DNA from: Acidimicrobiia bacterium
Lineage (GTDB): Bacteria > Actinomycetota > Acidimicrobiia > Spongiisociales > UBA5794
Length of the DNA stretch: 6,493 nucleotides
Assembly (NCBI GenBank): GCA_030598905.1
Contig: JAUVPA010000100.1
Location: 1-6,493 of the forward strand
Reading direction: 5' to 3'
This document shows positions 1 through 5,644 of the stretch, one piece after another; within the stretch, counting starts at the first letter, position 1, and the number at the start of each line of letters is the position of its first letter. The notes under the pieces are model-generated. The model saw nothing but the letters and a program-made list of their open reading frames with translations. It was not told where the DNA came from and ran no database searches. The translations under genes and the position numbers were made by a program.

Positions 1-647
1 AGCAGGGTTGGGAGGGGAACGAGCGGGAGTCGAATATCGACCCTCCGCGGCGACTGGAGAGCACCTGAGACGAGTGCAGCCGCCGTATCGAACTCGAGTG
101 TCGCGCCTTCCACCGGCGGAAGGGGAACCACACTGTGACCACGCAGCTCGATCGCCCCTTGGAACGGAGGTCTATCGACGACCGTGGCTTCGAGCCCGTC
201 GAGCGTTGCTCGCACGGCGTCGAAGTCGTAGGCCACACCGACCGAGAGTTCAACGGTTCTGGACCAGCTGAACACCCAATCGGCGAACTCGTCGAGCAAC
301 GTGCCTCGCCTGCCAACGGCCATCGCCTGCTTGACGACGGCTGTGGTGTCGACCTGCACGCCCATATCCACGGGATTGAGAAGAACCTCTTCCGAGTCCA
401 CGTCGATCGCGAGGGGCGCAAGCACACGTGCCTCGAATTGTCCCAGCGTCTCCTCAGCCTCTGCCGTCGTGAGGCCGGAAAGGTCGATGCCGGCCGCCGT
501 CACGTTGCGGGCGACCCGGCCGTCGTACGCGTTTCTGTCAAACGAAAACAGTCCGGCAACGGTCACGGACAGGAGGAGGACGGTGCTCGCCGTGATGAGC
601 AGTCCGCGCCACATGGCAACGATGGTATTCGCGCTTTCGGTGGACAT
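1..647 (-). CDS. VanW / PG_binding_4-family membrane-anchored protein, N-terminal part (runs off left edge)
   Basis: The N-terminal 215 codons of a longer gene are present; the 3' end lies outside the window. Seen: a short polar N-terminus, one transmembrane helix at about residues 14-36 that would act as an uncleaved anchor, then an extracytoplasmic segment containing RNVTAAGIDLSGLTTAEAEE (about 47-66) and a downstream NPVDMGVQVDTTAVVKQA stretch followed by AVGRRG. This NV-x-G-x-DLSGL...A motif followed by a 'GV-x-VD...A-x-x-GR-x-G' motif is typical of the putative peptidoglycan-binding PG_binding_4 domain that precedes VanW domains. The VanW domain itself would lie beyond the edge, so the name rests on the N-terminal module. 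The role of these proteins is poorly known and assumed to be cell-wall related. ATG 647 lies 9 nt after the stop of the upstream oxidoreductase, in the same frame, with no clear Shine-Dalgarno, so translation may be coupled. A second in-frame ATG at codon 12 is less likely. Confidence 0.8.
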   Translation of the reverse strand, partial: MSTESANTIVAMWRGLLITASTVLLLSVTVAGLFSFDRNAYDGRVARNVTAAGIDLSGLTTAEAEETLGQFEARVLAPLAIDVDSEEVLLNPVDMGVQVDTTAVVKQAMAVGRRGTLLDEFADWVFSWSRTVELSVGVAYDFDAVRATLDGLEATVVDRPPFQGAIELRGHSVVPLPPVEGATLEFDTAAALVSGALQSPRRVDIRLPLVPLPTL

Positions 648-656
648 GGTGCGGTT

Positions 657-1577
657 TCAGCGCAGAATCGCCAGGATCGCTCCGGCCTTCTCGACTCCTC
701 TCGGCGTGATGGGATCGAGAACCAGCTGCAGGTGGGTGATCCCGGCGGCGTGGAATGCGCTCAATTCCTCGGCGATGGACTCGGCCGAACCCGTGATCGG
801 CGCCGACTCCGGCCGAGAGCTGCTCCCGGCGCTTCTCCCGGTTCCCCCTTCGAGTTGCACCAAGACGGCTGCCGTGCGTTGCACCTCGTCGGGATTTCGT
901 CCGGTAGCGGCACAGGCGGCATCAACTTCGGCCAGAAGGGGGTCCAACCCGGCGGCCCGGTTGTTGAACCACACAAACCAACTGTTCCACATCGAGACAT
1001 GAGGCATCGCGATCCGGAGCATGCGGGGTCCGTTGGAGCCGATCATCAGCGGGATGCCCGGGCGAGGTCGCGGCGTCACCTCGGCTCCGCGCAACATGTA
1101 GTAGTCACCGTCGAAGTCGAAGACTTCGCCGACGAGCAAGCGGCGGATGACGGTGAATGCCTCAGCGAAACGGCTCACGCGGTTGTCGTAGGCAAACCCG
1201 AAGGCGTCGTACTCCGGCCGGTTCCACCCCGCACCAAGGCCGAGGATGAGCCGGCCGCCCGACATTTCGTCGACTGTGGCCGCCTTCTTGGCGAGCATGA
1301 CGGGACTGTGGAAGCTGGTCGCAGCGACGAGTGGCCCGATCTGAACCCGTTGCGTGACCTCGGCGAGCCCGGCGAGAACCGTCCACGCCTCCATGGGGCC
1401 ACGTGTGACGCCGTCTTGATGCTCGAAGAGAAGGTGGTCTCCGACCCAGATGGAGTCGAATCCGACTGCCTCGATCGTCTGCGCGATGTCGCGCATTTCC
1501 ACCCACCCAATGGGCCTTTCCACCTCCGGTAGCTGCACTCCAACACGCAACGCGCCCGACCGGCCTCGGTCACTCAT
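657..1577 (-). CDS. LLM-class flavin/F420-dependent oxidoreductase
   Basis: A 306-residue bacterial luciferase-like monooxygenase with the usual TIM-barrel motifs. Seen: the opening strand RVGVQLPE (11-18), GFDSIWVGDHLL (39-50), a VQIGPLV strand (78-84), the family signature SGGRLILGLGAGW (106-118), then DYYMLRGAEVTPRPRPG (158-174) leading to PLMIGSNGPRMLRIA (176-190). The C-terminus ends in an AGI-x-HLQLVLDP strand (278-289). Members use FMN or coenzyme F420 for redox reactions on diverse substrates; in Actinomycetota F420 is common, but neither cofactor nor substrate can be read here. The frame stays open upstream to 2111, but that extension is antisense to the sensor gene and does not resemble the family. 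ATG 1577 gives the normal family length and N-terminus. No strong Shine-Dalgarno is seen; a -10-like hexamer ends 6 nt before the ATG, so the mRNA may be leaderless. Probably co-transcribed with the VanW-type gene downstream. Confidence 0.92.
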   Translation of the reverse strand: MSDRGRSGALRVGVQLPEVERPIGWVEMRDIAQTIEAVGFDSIWVGDHLLFEHQDGVTRGPMEAWTVLAGLAEVTQRVQIGPLVAATSFHSPVMLAKKAATVDEMSGGRLILGLGAGWNRPEYDAFGFAYDNRVSRFAEAFTVIRRLLVGEVFDFDGDYYMLRGAEVTPRPRPGIPLMIGSNGPRMLRIAMPHVSMWNSWFVWFNNRAAGLDPLLAEVDAACAATGRNPDEVQRTAAVLVQLEGGTGRSAGSSSRPESAPITGSAESIAEELSAFHAAGITHLQLVLDPITPRGVEKAGAILAILR

Positions 1578-1589
1578 GATCCGATCGTA
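1578..1589 (-). promoter_or_regulatory. Putative -10 element placing transcription start at the oxidoreductase ATG
   Basis: On the minus strand TACGAT (1589-1584) fits the TANNNT pattern of sigma-70-type -10 boxes. Only 6 nt separate it from ATG 1577, so transcription would begin at or next to the start codon and give a leaderless mRNA, which is common in Actinomycetota. No convincing -35 hexamer is visible, and there is no Shine-Dalgarno, which agrees with leaderless initiation. This is a single short match, so it is tentative. Confidence 0.35.
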
Positions 1590-1667
1590 CCTGTGGGATG
1601 AGGGACTAGTTCGCTCGACCCCTCCTCGAATCACCCTCCAGAAGAGGTACCAAACGTGCCGATCAAC

Positions 1668-1674
1668 AGGGAGA
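1668..1674 (+). promoter_or_regulatory. Ribosome binding site deciding the sensor-gene start at 1680
   Basis: AGGGAGA sits 5 nt before ATG 1680. A competing in-frame GTG at 1656 also has a purine-rich stretch upstream (GAAGAGG, 1641-1647) and would add eight residues. The ATG start gives a conventional polar, Arg-rich N-terminus before the first membrane helix and is preferred, but the GTG cannot be excluded. Confidence 0.6.
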
Positions 1675-1679
1675 ACCAC

Positions 1680-2342
1680 ATGACCGACGCAGCGACTCCT
1701 GACGACAGGCGCACCCGAACCCGCCGTCGCATCGTCGCGGTGCTGGGCGGCGCCGGGCTGGCCGTCACGCTCCTGGCGATAGCGTTTGTATTCGCCACTT
1801 CGGCGAGCGCATCCCGGGTAGCAGCCAACGCCCAAGCTCTGCATTGGGCCAATGCCACGTCCGGATCGGCCGCAATCGCCCGGGCGGCGACCGCTCAGGC
1901 CTTGGTGTTCGGCATCGACCACGAGCTCGGCGTCGCATCGGCAGATGCCCGCGACACGGCTATTGGCGAAGCCGCGACGAACCTGAACGCCGTTGAGACG
2001 TGGGCCCGCAACGCCGACAGCCTCACCGACGGCGACCTCCGCGACCAGGTTGCTCCCGCACTCGCACTTTTGGACCAATTCATCGATGCCGGGCGCCAGA
2101 CGATCGACCATATTGCATCGGGCGAGGTCGGCGAAGCGAACATCACCTATTCCACGGTGGTGGAGGACACATACGCAGCAAGCACGACCGATCTCCTCGC
2201 CATCCAGGAGTCCATCTCCGCCCGAATCGACACGACGGAGAGAATCGCAGGAGTGATGGGGATGGTGACCCAGATTCTCGCCACCCTTCTGATTCCGGCG
2301 GCGGCGCTAGTCGCCTACTTCATCTTAGCCAGGCGCCAGTAA
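1680..2342 (+). CDS. Histidine kinase sensor half: two-TM extracytoplasmic sensing module ending at an in-frame TAA
   Basis: This 220-residue product looks like the front end of a sensor histidine kinase rather than a complete protein. Seen: an Arg-rich cytoplasmic N-terminus (10-17), TM1 at about 18-40, an extracytoplasmic, mostly helical Ala-rich domain of roughly 150 residues (41-190), TM2 at about 196-216, then LARRQ and a stop. The outer domain resembles four-helix-bundle sensing domains (CHASE3 or 4HB type) in size and composition, but I cannot assign a ligand or a firm family. The reading frame resumes straight after the TAA (2340-2342) as the juxtamembrane helix and HisKA domain of the kinase, with no frame change, so the two pieces were very probably one gene. 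Possible explanations are a CAA-to-TAA nonsense mutation, a sequencing or assembly error, or a natural two-polypeptide arrangement. As it stands this fragment has no catalytic residues and could not phosphorylate. Confidence 0.8.
   Translation: MTDAATPDDRRTRTRRRIVAVLGGAGLAVTLLAIAFVFATSASASRVAANAQALHWANATSGSAAIARAATAQALVFGIDHELGVASADARDTAIGEAATNLNAVETWARNADSLTDGDLRDQVAPALALLDQFIDAGRQTIDHIASGEVGEANITYSTVVEDTYAASTTDLLAIQESISARIDTTERIAGVMGMVTQILATLLIPAAALVAYFILARRQ
2340..2342 (+). other. In-frame ochre stop dividing the histidine kinase
   Basis: TAA lies between CAG and CGC in the frame shared by 1680-2342 and 2361-3230. Codons 2343-2360 read REAHLK and continue into the coding frame of the kinase half, giving the charged juxtamembrane helix expected directly after TM2. 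One transition (CAA to TAA) accounts for the break. No frameshift is needed, and the frame stays open for the next 295 codons to the kinase stop at 3228-3230. Confidence 0.85.
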
Positions 2343-2360
2343 CGCGAGGCCCATCTGAAG

Positions 2361-3230
2361 ATGGAATCCAAGATCGGCGCCGAGCGCGAGCTGAGCCGCT
2401 CGAAGGACGAGTTCATCGCCGGTGTTTCCCACGAGCTGCGCACGCCGCTCACCGGCATCTATGGGTTCTCCGAGTATCTGATCGAGCAGGAAATCATCGA
2501 TCCCGAAGAGGCGCTCGAACTCATCGGCCACATCAACAACGAGGCCTCGGAGCTGAGCCGCATGGTCGAGGACCTGCTCAGCGCAGCGCGTCTCGACTCT
2601 GACGCCATGACGTTCGAGGCCACCGTCGTCGACGTGACGGCGGCTGTGAGCGACGTCGTGACACCACTTGACAGGGCCGGCTTCGCCGTGTCGATCGAGG
2701 GCAGCGCCGACGCGGTTTACGCAGACCCCATTCGCACACGCCAGATCGTGCGCAACCTCGTCTCGAACGCCATCAAACACGGCGGAGACGAGATCAAGGT
2801 CGTCCTCGACCAAAGCGGCGAGCACGCCGTGATCACCGTTGCCGACAACGGCGACGGTGTCCCGCAGTCCGTGCGGGCACGACTGTTCGACCGTTTTGTC
2901 CACGAGGGAAGAGACAGCCTCCTCACCGGCAGCGTCGGCCTCGGCCTCTCCATCGCCCGGTCGCTCACACAGCGGATGGGCGGAGACGTCAGCTATGTGC
3001 GTTCCTATGGATGGACCAACTTCGTGGTGACGCTGCCACTTGCCGAGGGTCTCGTCATCGCGGGAGACGACGAGGAGGAATTGCCTCCAATCCTGCAGAT
3101 TTCACCCAATCCGAACCACCACGAGACCGCGCTTCGCGTTGCTTCGATTCATGCCACTTCGTCGTACATCGGCGTCGACGATCCGTTCACCGATACGACT
3201 CCGCCCGACTACGTGATCAGGTTCGATTGA
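2361..3230 (+). CDS. Histidine kinase catalytic half: HisKA + HATPase_c with acidic C-terminal tail
   Basis: A 289-residue kinase core from the first ATG after the in-frame TAA. Seen: the H-box FIAGVSHELRTPLTG (18-32) with phospho-acceptor His24; the HisKA dimerisation hairpin to about 80; the N-box RNLVSNAIKHG (131-141); the G1 box ADNGDGVP (161-168); the F-box LFDRF (175-179); and the G2 box GSVGLGLSIA (190-199). All ATP-binding motifs are intact, so purifying selection has kept this half functional or the break is very recent. A tail of about 60 residues after the ATPase fold (229-289) opens with an acidic DDEEE and is not part of the canonical domain. ATG 2361 lacks a good Shine-Dalgarno (GAGG ends 11 nt upstream); if expressed separately it would rely on reinitiation 18 nt after the TAA and would be soluble. 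Its TGA overlaps the next gene's ATG by one base, implying translational coupling. Confidence 0.88.
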   Translation: MESKIGAERELSRSKDEFIAGVSHELRTPLTGIYGFSEYLIEQEIIDPEEALELIGHINNEASELSRMVEDLLSAARLDSDAMTFEATVVDVTAAVSDVVTPLDRAGFAVSIEGSADAVYADPIRTRQIVRNLVSNAIKHGGDEIKVVLDQSGEHAVITVADNGDGVPQSVRARLFDRFVHEGRDSLLTGSVGLGLSIARSLTQRMGGDVSYVRSYGWTNFVVTLPLAEGLVIAGDDEEELPPILQISPNPNHHETALRVASIHATSSYIGVDDPFTDTTPPDYVIRFD

Positions 3231-4342
3231 TGGTGAAGCGCACCGCACTCATCGCCCTCGCCGCGGCCTTGGTGCTGTCCTTCTGGATCATGCCCGCCGG
3301 CGCCGCGACCTCGACGATCACGATGAAGGACAAGTTCACCGAACAGGACTACTCCGGAAACGATGGCAACACCGAGTTCTTCGGTCCTTGGCACGAGATC
3401 GGCGAAGACACCGACCCGTTGGCCGGTTCCGTGTACGTGTGGAATCACGAGTACTGCAAAGGAAAGTTCTGCGCCATGATGGGCGGGGAGGCAGTCAACC
3501 TCAATGGAATCGGCCTCTACCGAGTCGCCAACCTGGCCAAGGCCGAGTCGGCAGAGCTGCGCTTCGTTTGGGGACGCCAGTTGCTCGGCGAGCCGGGTGG
3601 CACGGTGACGGCTGAGATCTCGGCCGACGGCGGTAAGTCCTGGGAGGTTCTCGTCACGATTCCACTCGACACCGACGACGGCGGTCTGCGCTTCCACGAA
3701 AGAATCGACATCACCGAGTGGGCGGCTGCCAACACTCAGATCCGGTTTATCGGGAGCAATGGTGAGTCCGTGAGTTCGTATTTCCTGGTCGACGACGTTG
3801 AGATCCGAGCTGAGATTGGGGAAGGAAGCACGTCGACGACGTCCACCTCGTCGACCGAAACTTCATCGACAACGTCGACAACCAAACAGACACCGTCGAC
3901 GACAACCACCGAGCCCCATCGGACGACAAGCACCACGGAGCCTCGGACTACGACGACAACGACAACCTTGCCGCCGAAGATCAACGAGATTCCACCGCCT
4001 CCGCCGACTCCGCCCCAAGACCCGGCGCCCCCGGCGCCCGAGATCCCCGAAGGAATGTACGAGGTCTTCATGATGAAGACCGGGCTCGCCGTGGAAAATT
4101 CCATGCCGATGCTGATGGTCCCCAGCATGGAGGACCATGACGGAGGGGCCGGTGCGGCGGCTACCCACGCCACGGTCCATCCGGCGGGTTTCAGCCCCGT
4201 CGAGGGACTCGCCGTGTCCTTCAGCGCCAGCGCCGAAGACCTCAAGGGCAGCGGTGTCTACGCCATTCTGCTCGGCATCCTCATTGCCGGCCTCGTCGTA
4301 CGCGGGCTCAAGGACCGCACGGGCCCGGAAGAGACGATCTGA
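3230..4342 (+). CDS. Secreted, C-terminally membrane-anchored beta-sandwich protein with Thr/Ser and Pro stalk
   Basis: A 370-residue surface protein of unknown function. Seen in order: a signal peptide (1-25; KR, hydrophobic core, AGA-A cleavage site); a beta-rich domain at about 28-196; a Thr/Ser-rich linker (199-247); a Pro-rich stretch (254-273); a spacer with Met-rich and Gly/Ala-rich patches (274-340); a TM helix (about 343-357); and a short cytoplasmic tail. The beta domain shows GNDG...FFGPWHEIGE, LYRVANL, ISADGGKSWEVL, and ITEWAAANTQIRF followed by FLVDDVEI, a pattern typical of MAM/concanavalin-like jelly-roll modules of secreted bacterial proteins. Cys76 and Cys81 could form a small disulfide loop. 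The stalk plus TM would hold the domain away from the membrane; no LPXTG sortase motif is present. ATG 3230 overlaps the kinase TGA (TGATG), which sets the start and implies coupled expression. A role as a signal-input or target protein for the kinase is inference only. Confidence 0.88.
   Translation: MVKRTALIALAAALVLSFWIMPAGAATSTITMKDKFTEQDYSGNDGNTEFFGPWHEIGEDTDPLAGSVYVWNHEYCKGKFCAMMGGEAVNLNGIGLYRVANLAKAESAELRFVWGRQLLGEPGGTVTAEISADGGKSWEVLVTIPLDTDDGGLRFHERIDITEWAAANTQIRFIGSNGESVSSYFLVDDVEIRAEIGEGSTSTTSTSSTETSSTTSTTKQTPSTTTTEPHRTTSTTEPRTTTTTTTLPPKINEIPPPPPTPPQDPAPPAPEIPEGMYEVFMMKTGLAVENSMPMLMVPSMEDHDGGAGAAATHATVHPAGFSPVEGLAVSFSASAEDLKGSGVYAILLGILIAGLVVRGLKDRTGPEETI
3824..4048 (+). repeat. Low-complexity coding tract (Thr/Ser- then Pro-rich stalk)
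   Basis: Within the surface-protein gene, 3824-3970 is built of ACG, ACA, TCG, TCC and related codons giving almost only Thr and Ser, and 3989-4048 is dominated by Pro codons. GTCGAC and ACGACG words recur irregularly. Such tracts encode extended, possibly glycosylated stalks and are prone to length change by slippage. The reverse strand reads as Val-rich nonsense frames that should not be annotated. Confidence 0.8.
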
Positions 4343-4376
4343 CTGTCGGCTTTCTGTCGGTGCCTCCAGGTACAAA
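4343..4376 (+). promoter_or_regulatory. Pho-box-like direct repeat with a -10 element
   Basis: Two exact copies of CTGTCGG (4343-4349 and 4354-4360) are separated by 4 nt, giving an 11-bp period. This is the layout of OmpR/PhoB-family operators, and the half-site resembles the enterobacterial Pho-box half-site CTGTCAT. Exactly 10 nt after the second copy comes TACAAA (4371-4376), a good -10 match, again the geometry of PhoB-activated promoters, where the box replaces the -35. The repeat begins directly after the stop codon of the surface-protein gene and would drive the small ORF at 4390. Actinobacterial Pho regulators described so far use other half-sites, so the exact regulator is uncertain. 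Confidence 0.45.
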
Positions 4377-4389
4377 TGATCCAACCACG

Positions 4390-4632
4390 ATGGAGGTTGA
4401 AATAGCCTGGCTCGAAGTCACCGTCCGGATGGCGATCGATCAGCGAAGTGATGTAGCAGGTGTCATCGCGGCTGTCGGCGACGTCCTTTCCGAAACATCA
4501 GAACGACCGTGGATGATGGCAACGGAGTACCTGGGAGAGGCGCCGCCCGCGCTCAACGGCCTGATGTCTGACGCGTCGGGCGAGAAAGTGAGGTTCTCCC
4601 GCGAGCGGCACCTACCGCCGCGACCGGGTTGA
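4390..4632 (+). CDS. Small hypothetical protein (about 80 residues)
   Basis: An 80-codon ORF from ATG 4390, not recognised as a known family. Seen: an N-terminal half with alternating hydrophobic residues (VEIAWLEVTVRMA, then VAGVIAAVGDVL), a Trp-Met-Met patch in the middle, and a basic, Pro-rich C-terminus; no signal peptide, TM helix or Cys. Third-position GC looks lower than in the neighbouring genes. There is no Shine-Dalgarno, but a -10-like hexamer ends 13 nt before the ATG, so a very short leader is possible. An upstream in-frame GTG at 4360 overlaps the putative operator and is not preferred. Its stop lies 3 nt from the stop of the convergent response regulator. In favour of reality are the promoter-like sequence and the space left by both neighbours; against it are the unconvincing C-terminus and the lack of a recognised family. 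Confidence 0.4.
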   Translation: MEVEIAWLEVTVRMAIDQRSDVAGVIAAVGDVLSETSERPWMMATEYLGEAPPALNGLMSDASGEKVRFSRERHLPPRPG

Positions 4633-4635
4633 GCC

Positions 4636-5496
4636 TCAGCCGATCCAGTCGGACATCGCCACCTGTGTGCCCTCGGGAGCATCGGACTCGGTGGCGATGG
4701 ACTCGGCGTAGGTGACCAGAAGTGAATCGATGGTGCCGTCGGCGCCGCACATCGGCTTGATCCGAACCACCACCGCTCGATCGACGTCCGACCCGTCGTG
4801 AACGCACAGCTCGATCTCGGAGACGGCACCGGTGTCTTCTCCAATCGACTTGACGGCTTCGTCCCACGAGGAGCGGTCGTCCCTGTGGATCGAATCCCGG
4901 AGAGGGGAGCCGATAAGGTCCTCGAGACCCTGCCCGAAGAGACCGGCGGCTTCACTGGTTGCTCTCTCGATGACGCCATCGGTGTCGATCAGCGTCGCGC
5001 CGAGAACTCGGCGCCCTGCATTGGCGACGGTATGGGCAGTGATGCGCTGGCCGGGGAAAGCGAGGACCTCGCCTGTGACCGCATCGGTGCGGGCCTCGTG
5101 GCGCTGGATGCCAAAACGAATGGACCGACCAAGCTCATAGGAGTCGACCGAACCCTTGACGAGATAGTCCTGCGCACCCTCGTTCACGGCACGCAGGGCC
5201 ATCTCGTCATCGTCGTAGGAGGAGAGCACGACGATCGGCACATCGGGACCGGCGGCCAACATGACGTTGACGGCTTCCAGCCCGTCGGCATCCGGGAGCA
5301 CGAGGTCGAGCAGCACGCAGTCGGGCATGACTTCAGCGAGCATGGCTACGGCCTCATCCAAGCGGCGGGCAAGGTGGAGATCCTCGAATCCCGGCCACAC
5401 TTCGCTCAGCATCGCGGAGACCAGCCTCACATGGAGGGGGTTGTCCTCGACGAGGAGAATGGATGGTGCCGTGACTCTGCGGATCGTTCCCGGCAT
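4636..5496 (-). CDS. Response regulator with REC and PAS domains, no DNA-binding output
   Basis: A 286-residue cytoplasmic regulator. The receiver domain spans about 11-132: SILLVEDN with acidic pair Glu17/Asp18, phospho-acceptor Asp64 in CVLLDLVLPDADG, the switch Ser in VVLSSYDDDE (Ser92/93), and Lys114 in DYLVKG. A linker (133-160) leads into a PAS-like domain (about 161-265) showing GATLIDTDGVIERATSEAAGLFG, then DLIGSPLRDSIHRDD, then the final strands VVRIKPM and SLLVTYAES. No helix-turn-helix, GGDEF, kinase or phosphatase domain follows, so output is probably by protein-protein interaction or by signal integration through the PAS domain. ATG 5496 has AAGG 7 nt upstream; a GTG at codon 8 is an alternative. 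It faces the split histidine kinase locus across the small ORF and is a plausible but unproven phosphotransfer partner. The nearest upstream gene on its strand is the aquaporin, separated by a large hairpin. Confidence 0.88.
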   Translation of the reverse strand: MPGTIRRVTAPSILLVEDNPLHVRLVSAMLSEVWPGFEDLHLARRLDEAVAMLAEVMPDCVLLDLVLPDADGLEAVNVMLAAGPDVPIVVLSSYDDDEMALRAVNEGAQDYLVKGSVDSYELGRSIRFGIQRHEARTDAVTGEVLAFPGQRITAHTVANAGRRVLGATLIDTDGVIERATSEAAGLFGQGLEDLIGSPLRDSIHRDDRSSWDEAVKSIGEDTGAVSEIELCVHDGSDVDRAVVVRIKPMCGADGTIDSLLVTYAESIATESDAPEGTQVAMSDWIG

Positions 5497-5590
5497 GTCT
5501 GTGCCTTCGGTCGACGGGCGGCCGCGTTCGCGGCAACACTCGCCAATCCTTCGGCCTGTTCGGGAGCGCCCTTGAGCAATCCACCACCCG

Positions 5591-5641
5591 TGTTCATGCG
5601 TAAACCCCCGGCGGTATGCGCCGGCTGGTTACGCAAGAACA
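5591..5641 (-). terminator. 51-nt inverted repeat 3 nt after the aquaporin stop (probable terminator-type hairpin)
   Basis: On the plus strand the arms are TGTTC (5591-5595) with GAACA (5637-5641), TGCGTAA with TTACGCA, CC with GG, and CCGGCG (5608-5613) with CGCCGG (5619-5624) around a 5-nt loop. This makes about 20 base pairs, interrupted by one A-A mismatch, one bulge and a 1x2 internal loop. On the minus strand it begins three bases after the aquaporin TAG and lies between that gene and the response regulator, as expected for a terminator. There is no T-tract on either side, so it would be a tract-less hairpin, an mRNA-stabilising element, or a leader structure for the regulator. Confidence 0.5.
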
Positions 5642-5644
5642 GGA

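Noticed and set aside
135..1532. A 465-codon open frame on the plus strand
   Set aside because: It lies antisense to the oxidoreductase and VanW-type genes, is rich in Arg, Asp, His and Gly in the way of GC-rich shadow frames, and shows no domain, whereas the minus-strand products carry clear family motifs.
1578..2111. N-terminal extension of the oxidoreductase frame by 178 codons
   Set aside because: It is antisense to the sensor gene, adds nothing like the LLM family and would make the protein far longer than normal; ATG 1577 gives the family's usual start.
3011..3229. Upstream extension of the surface-protein frame into the kinase gene
   Set aside because: It would put an Arg-rich segment before a perfect signal peptide; ATG 3230 overlapping the kinase stop is the natural start.
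3736..4245. Val-rich minus-strand ORF opposite the Thr-rich stalk
   Set aside because: It is the reverse complement of a Thr/Pro codon tract; poly-Val and poly-Gly runs are the expected artefact.
4600..4640. Terminator between the convergent small ORF and response regulator
   Set aside because: Only a 5-bp GCGGC/GCCGC pairing is present, without T-tracts or a longer stem.
5427..5597. 56-codon minus-strand ORF starting inside the hairpin and overlapping the response regulator start
   Set aside because: The first 34 residues look plausible, but the second half is a shadow of the regulator gene and no family is recognised. A frameshifted N-terminal extension of the regulator was considered, but the receiver domain is complete without it.
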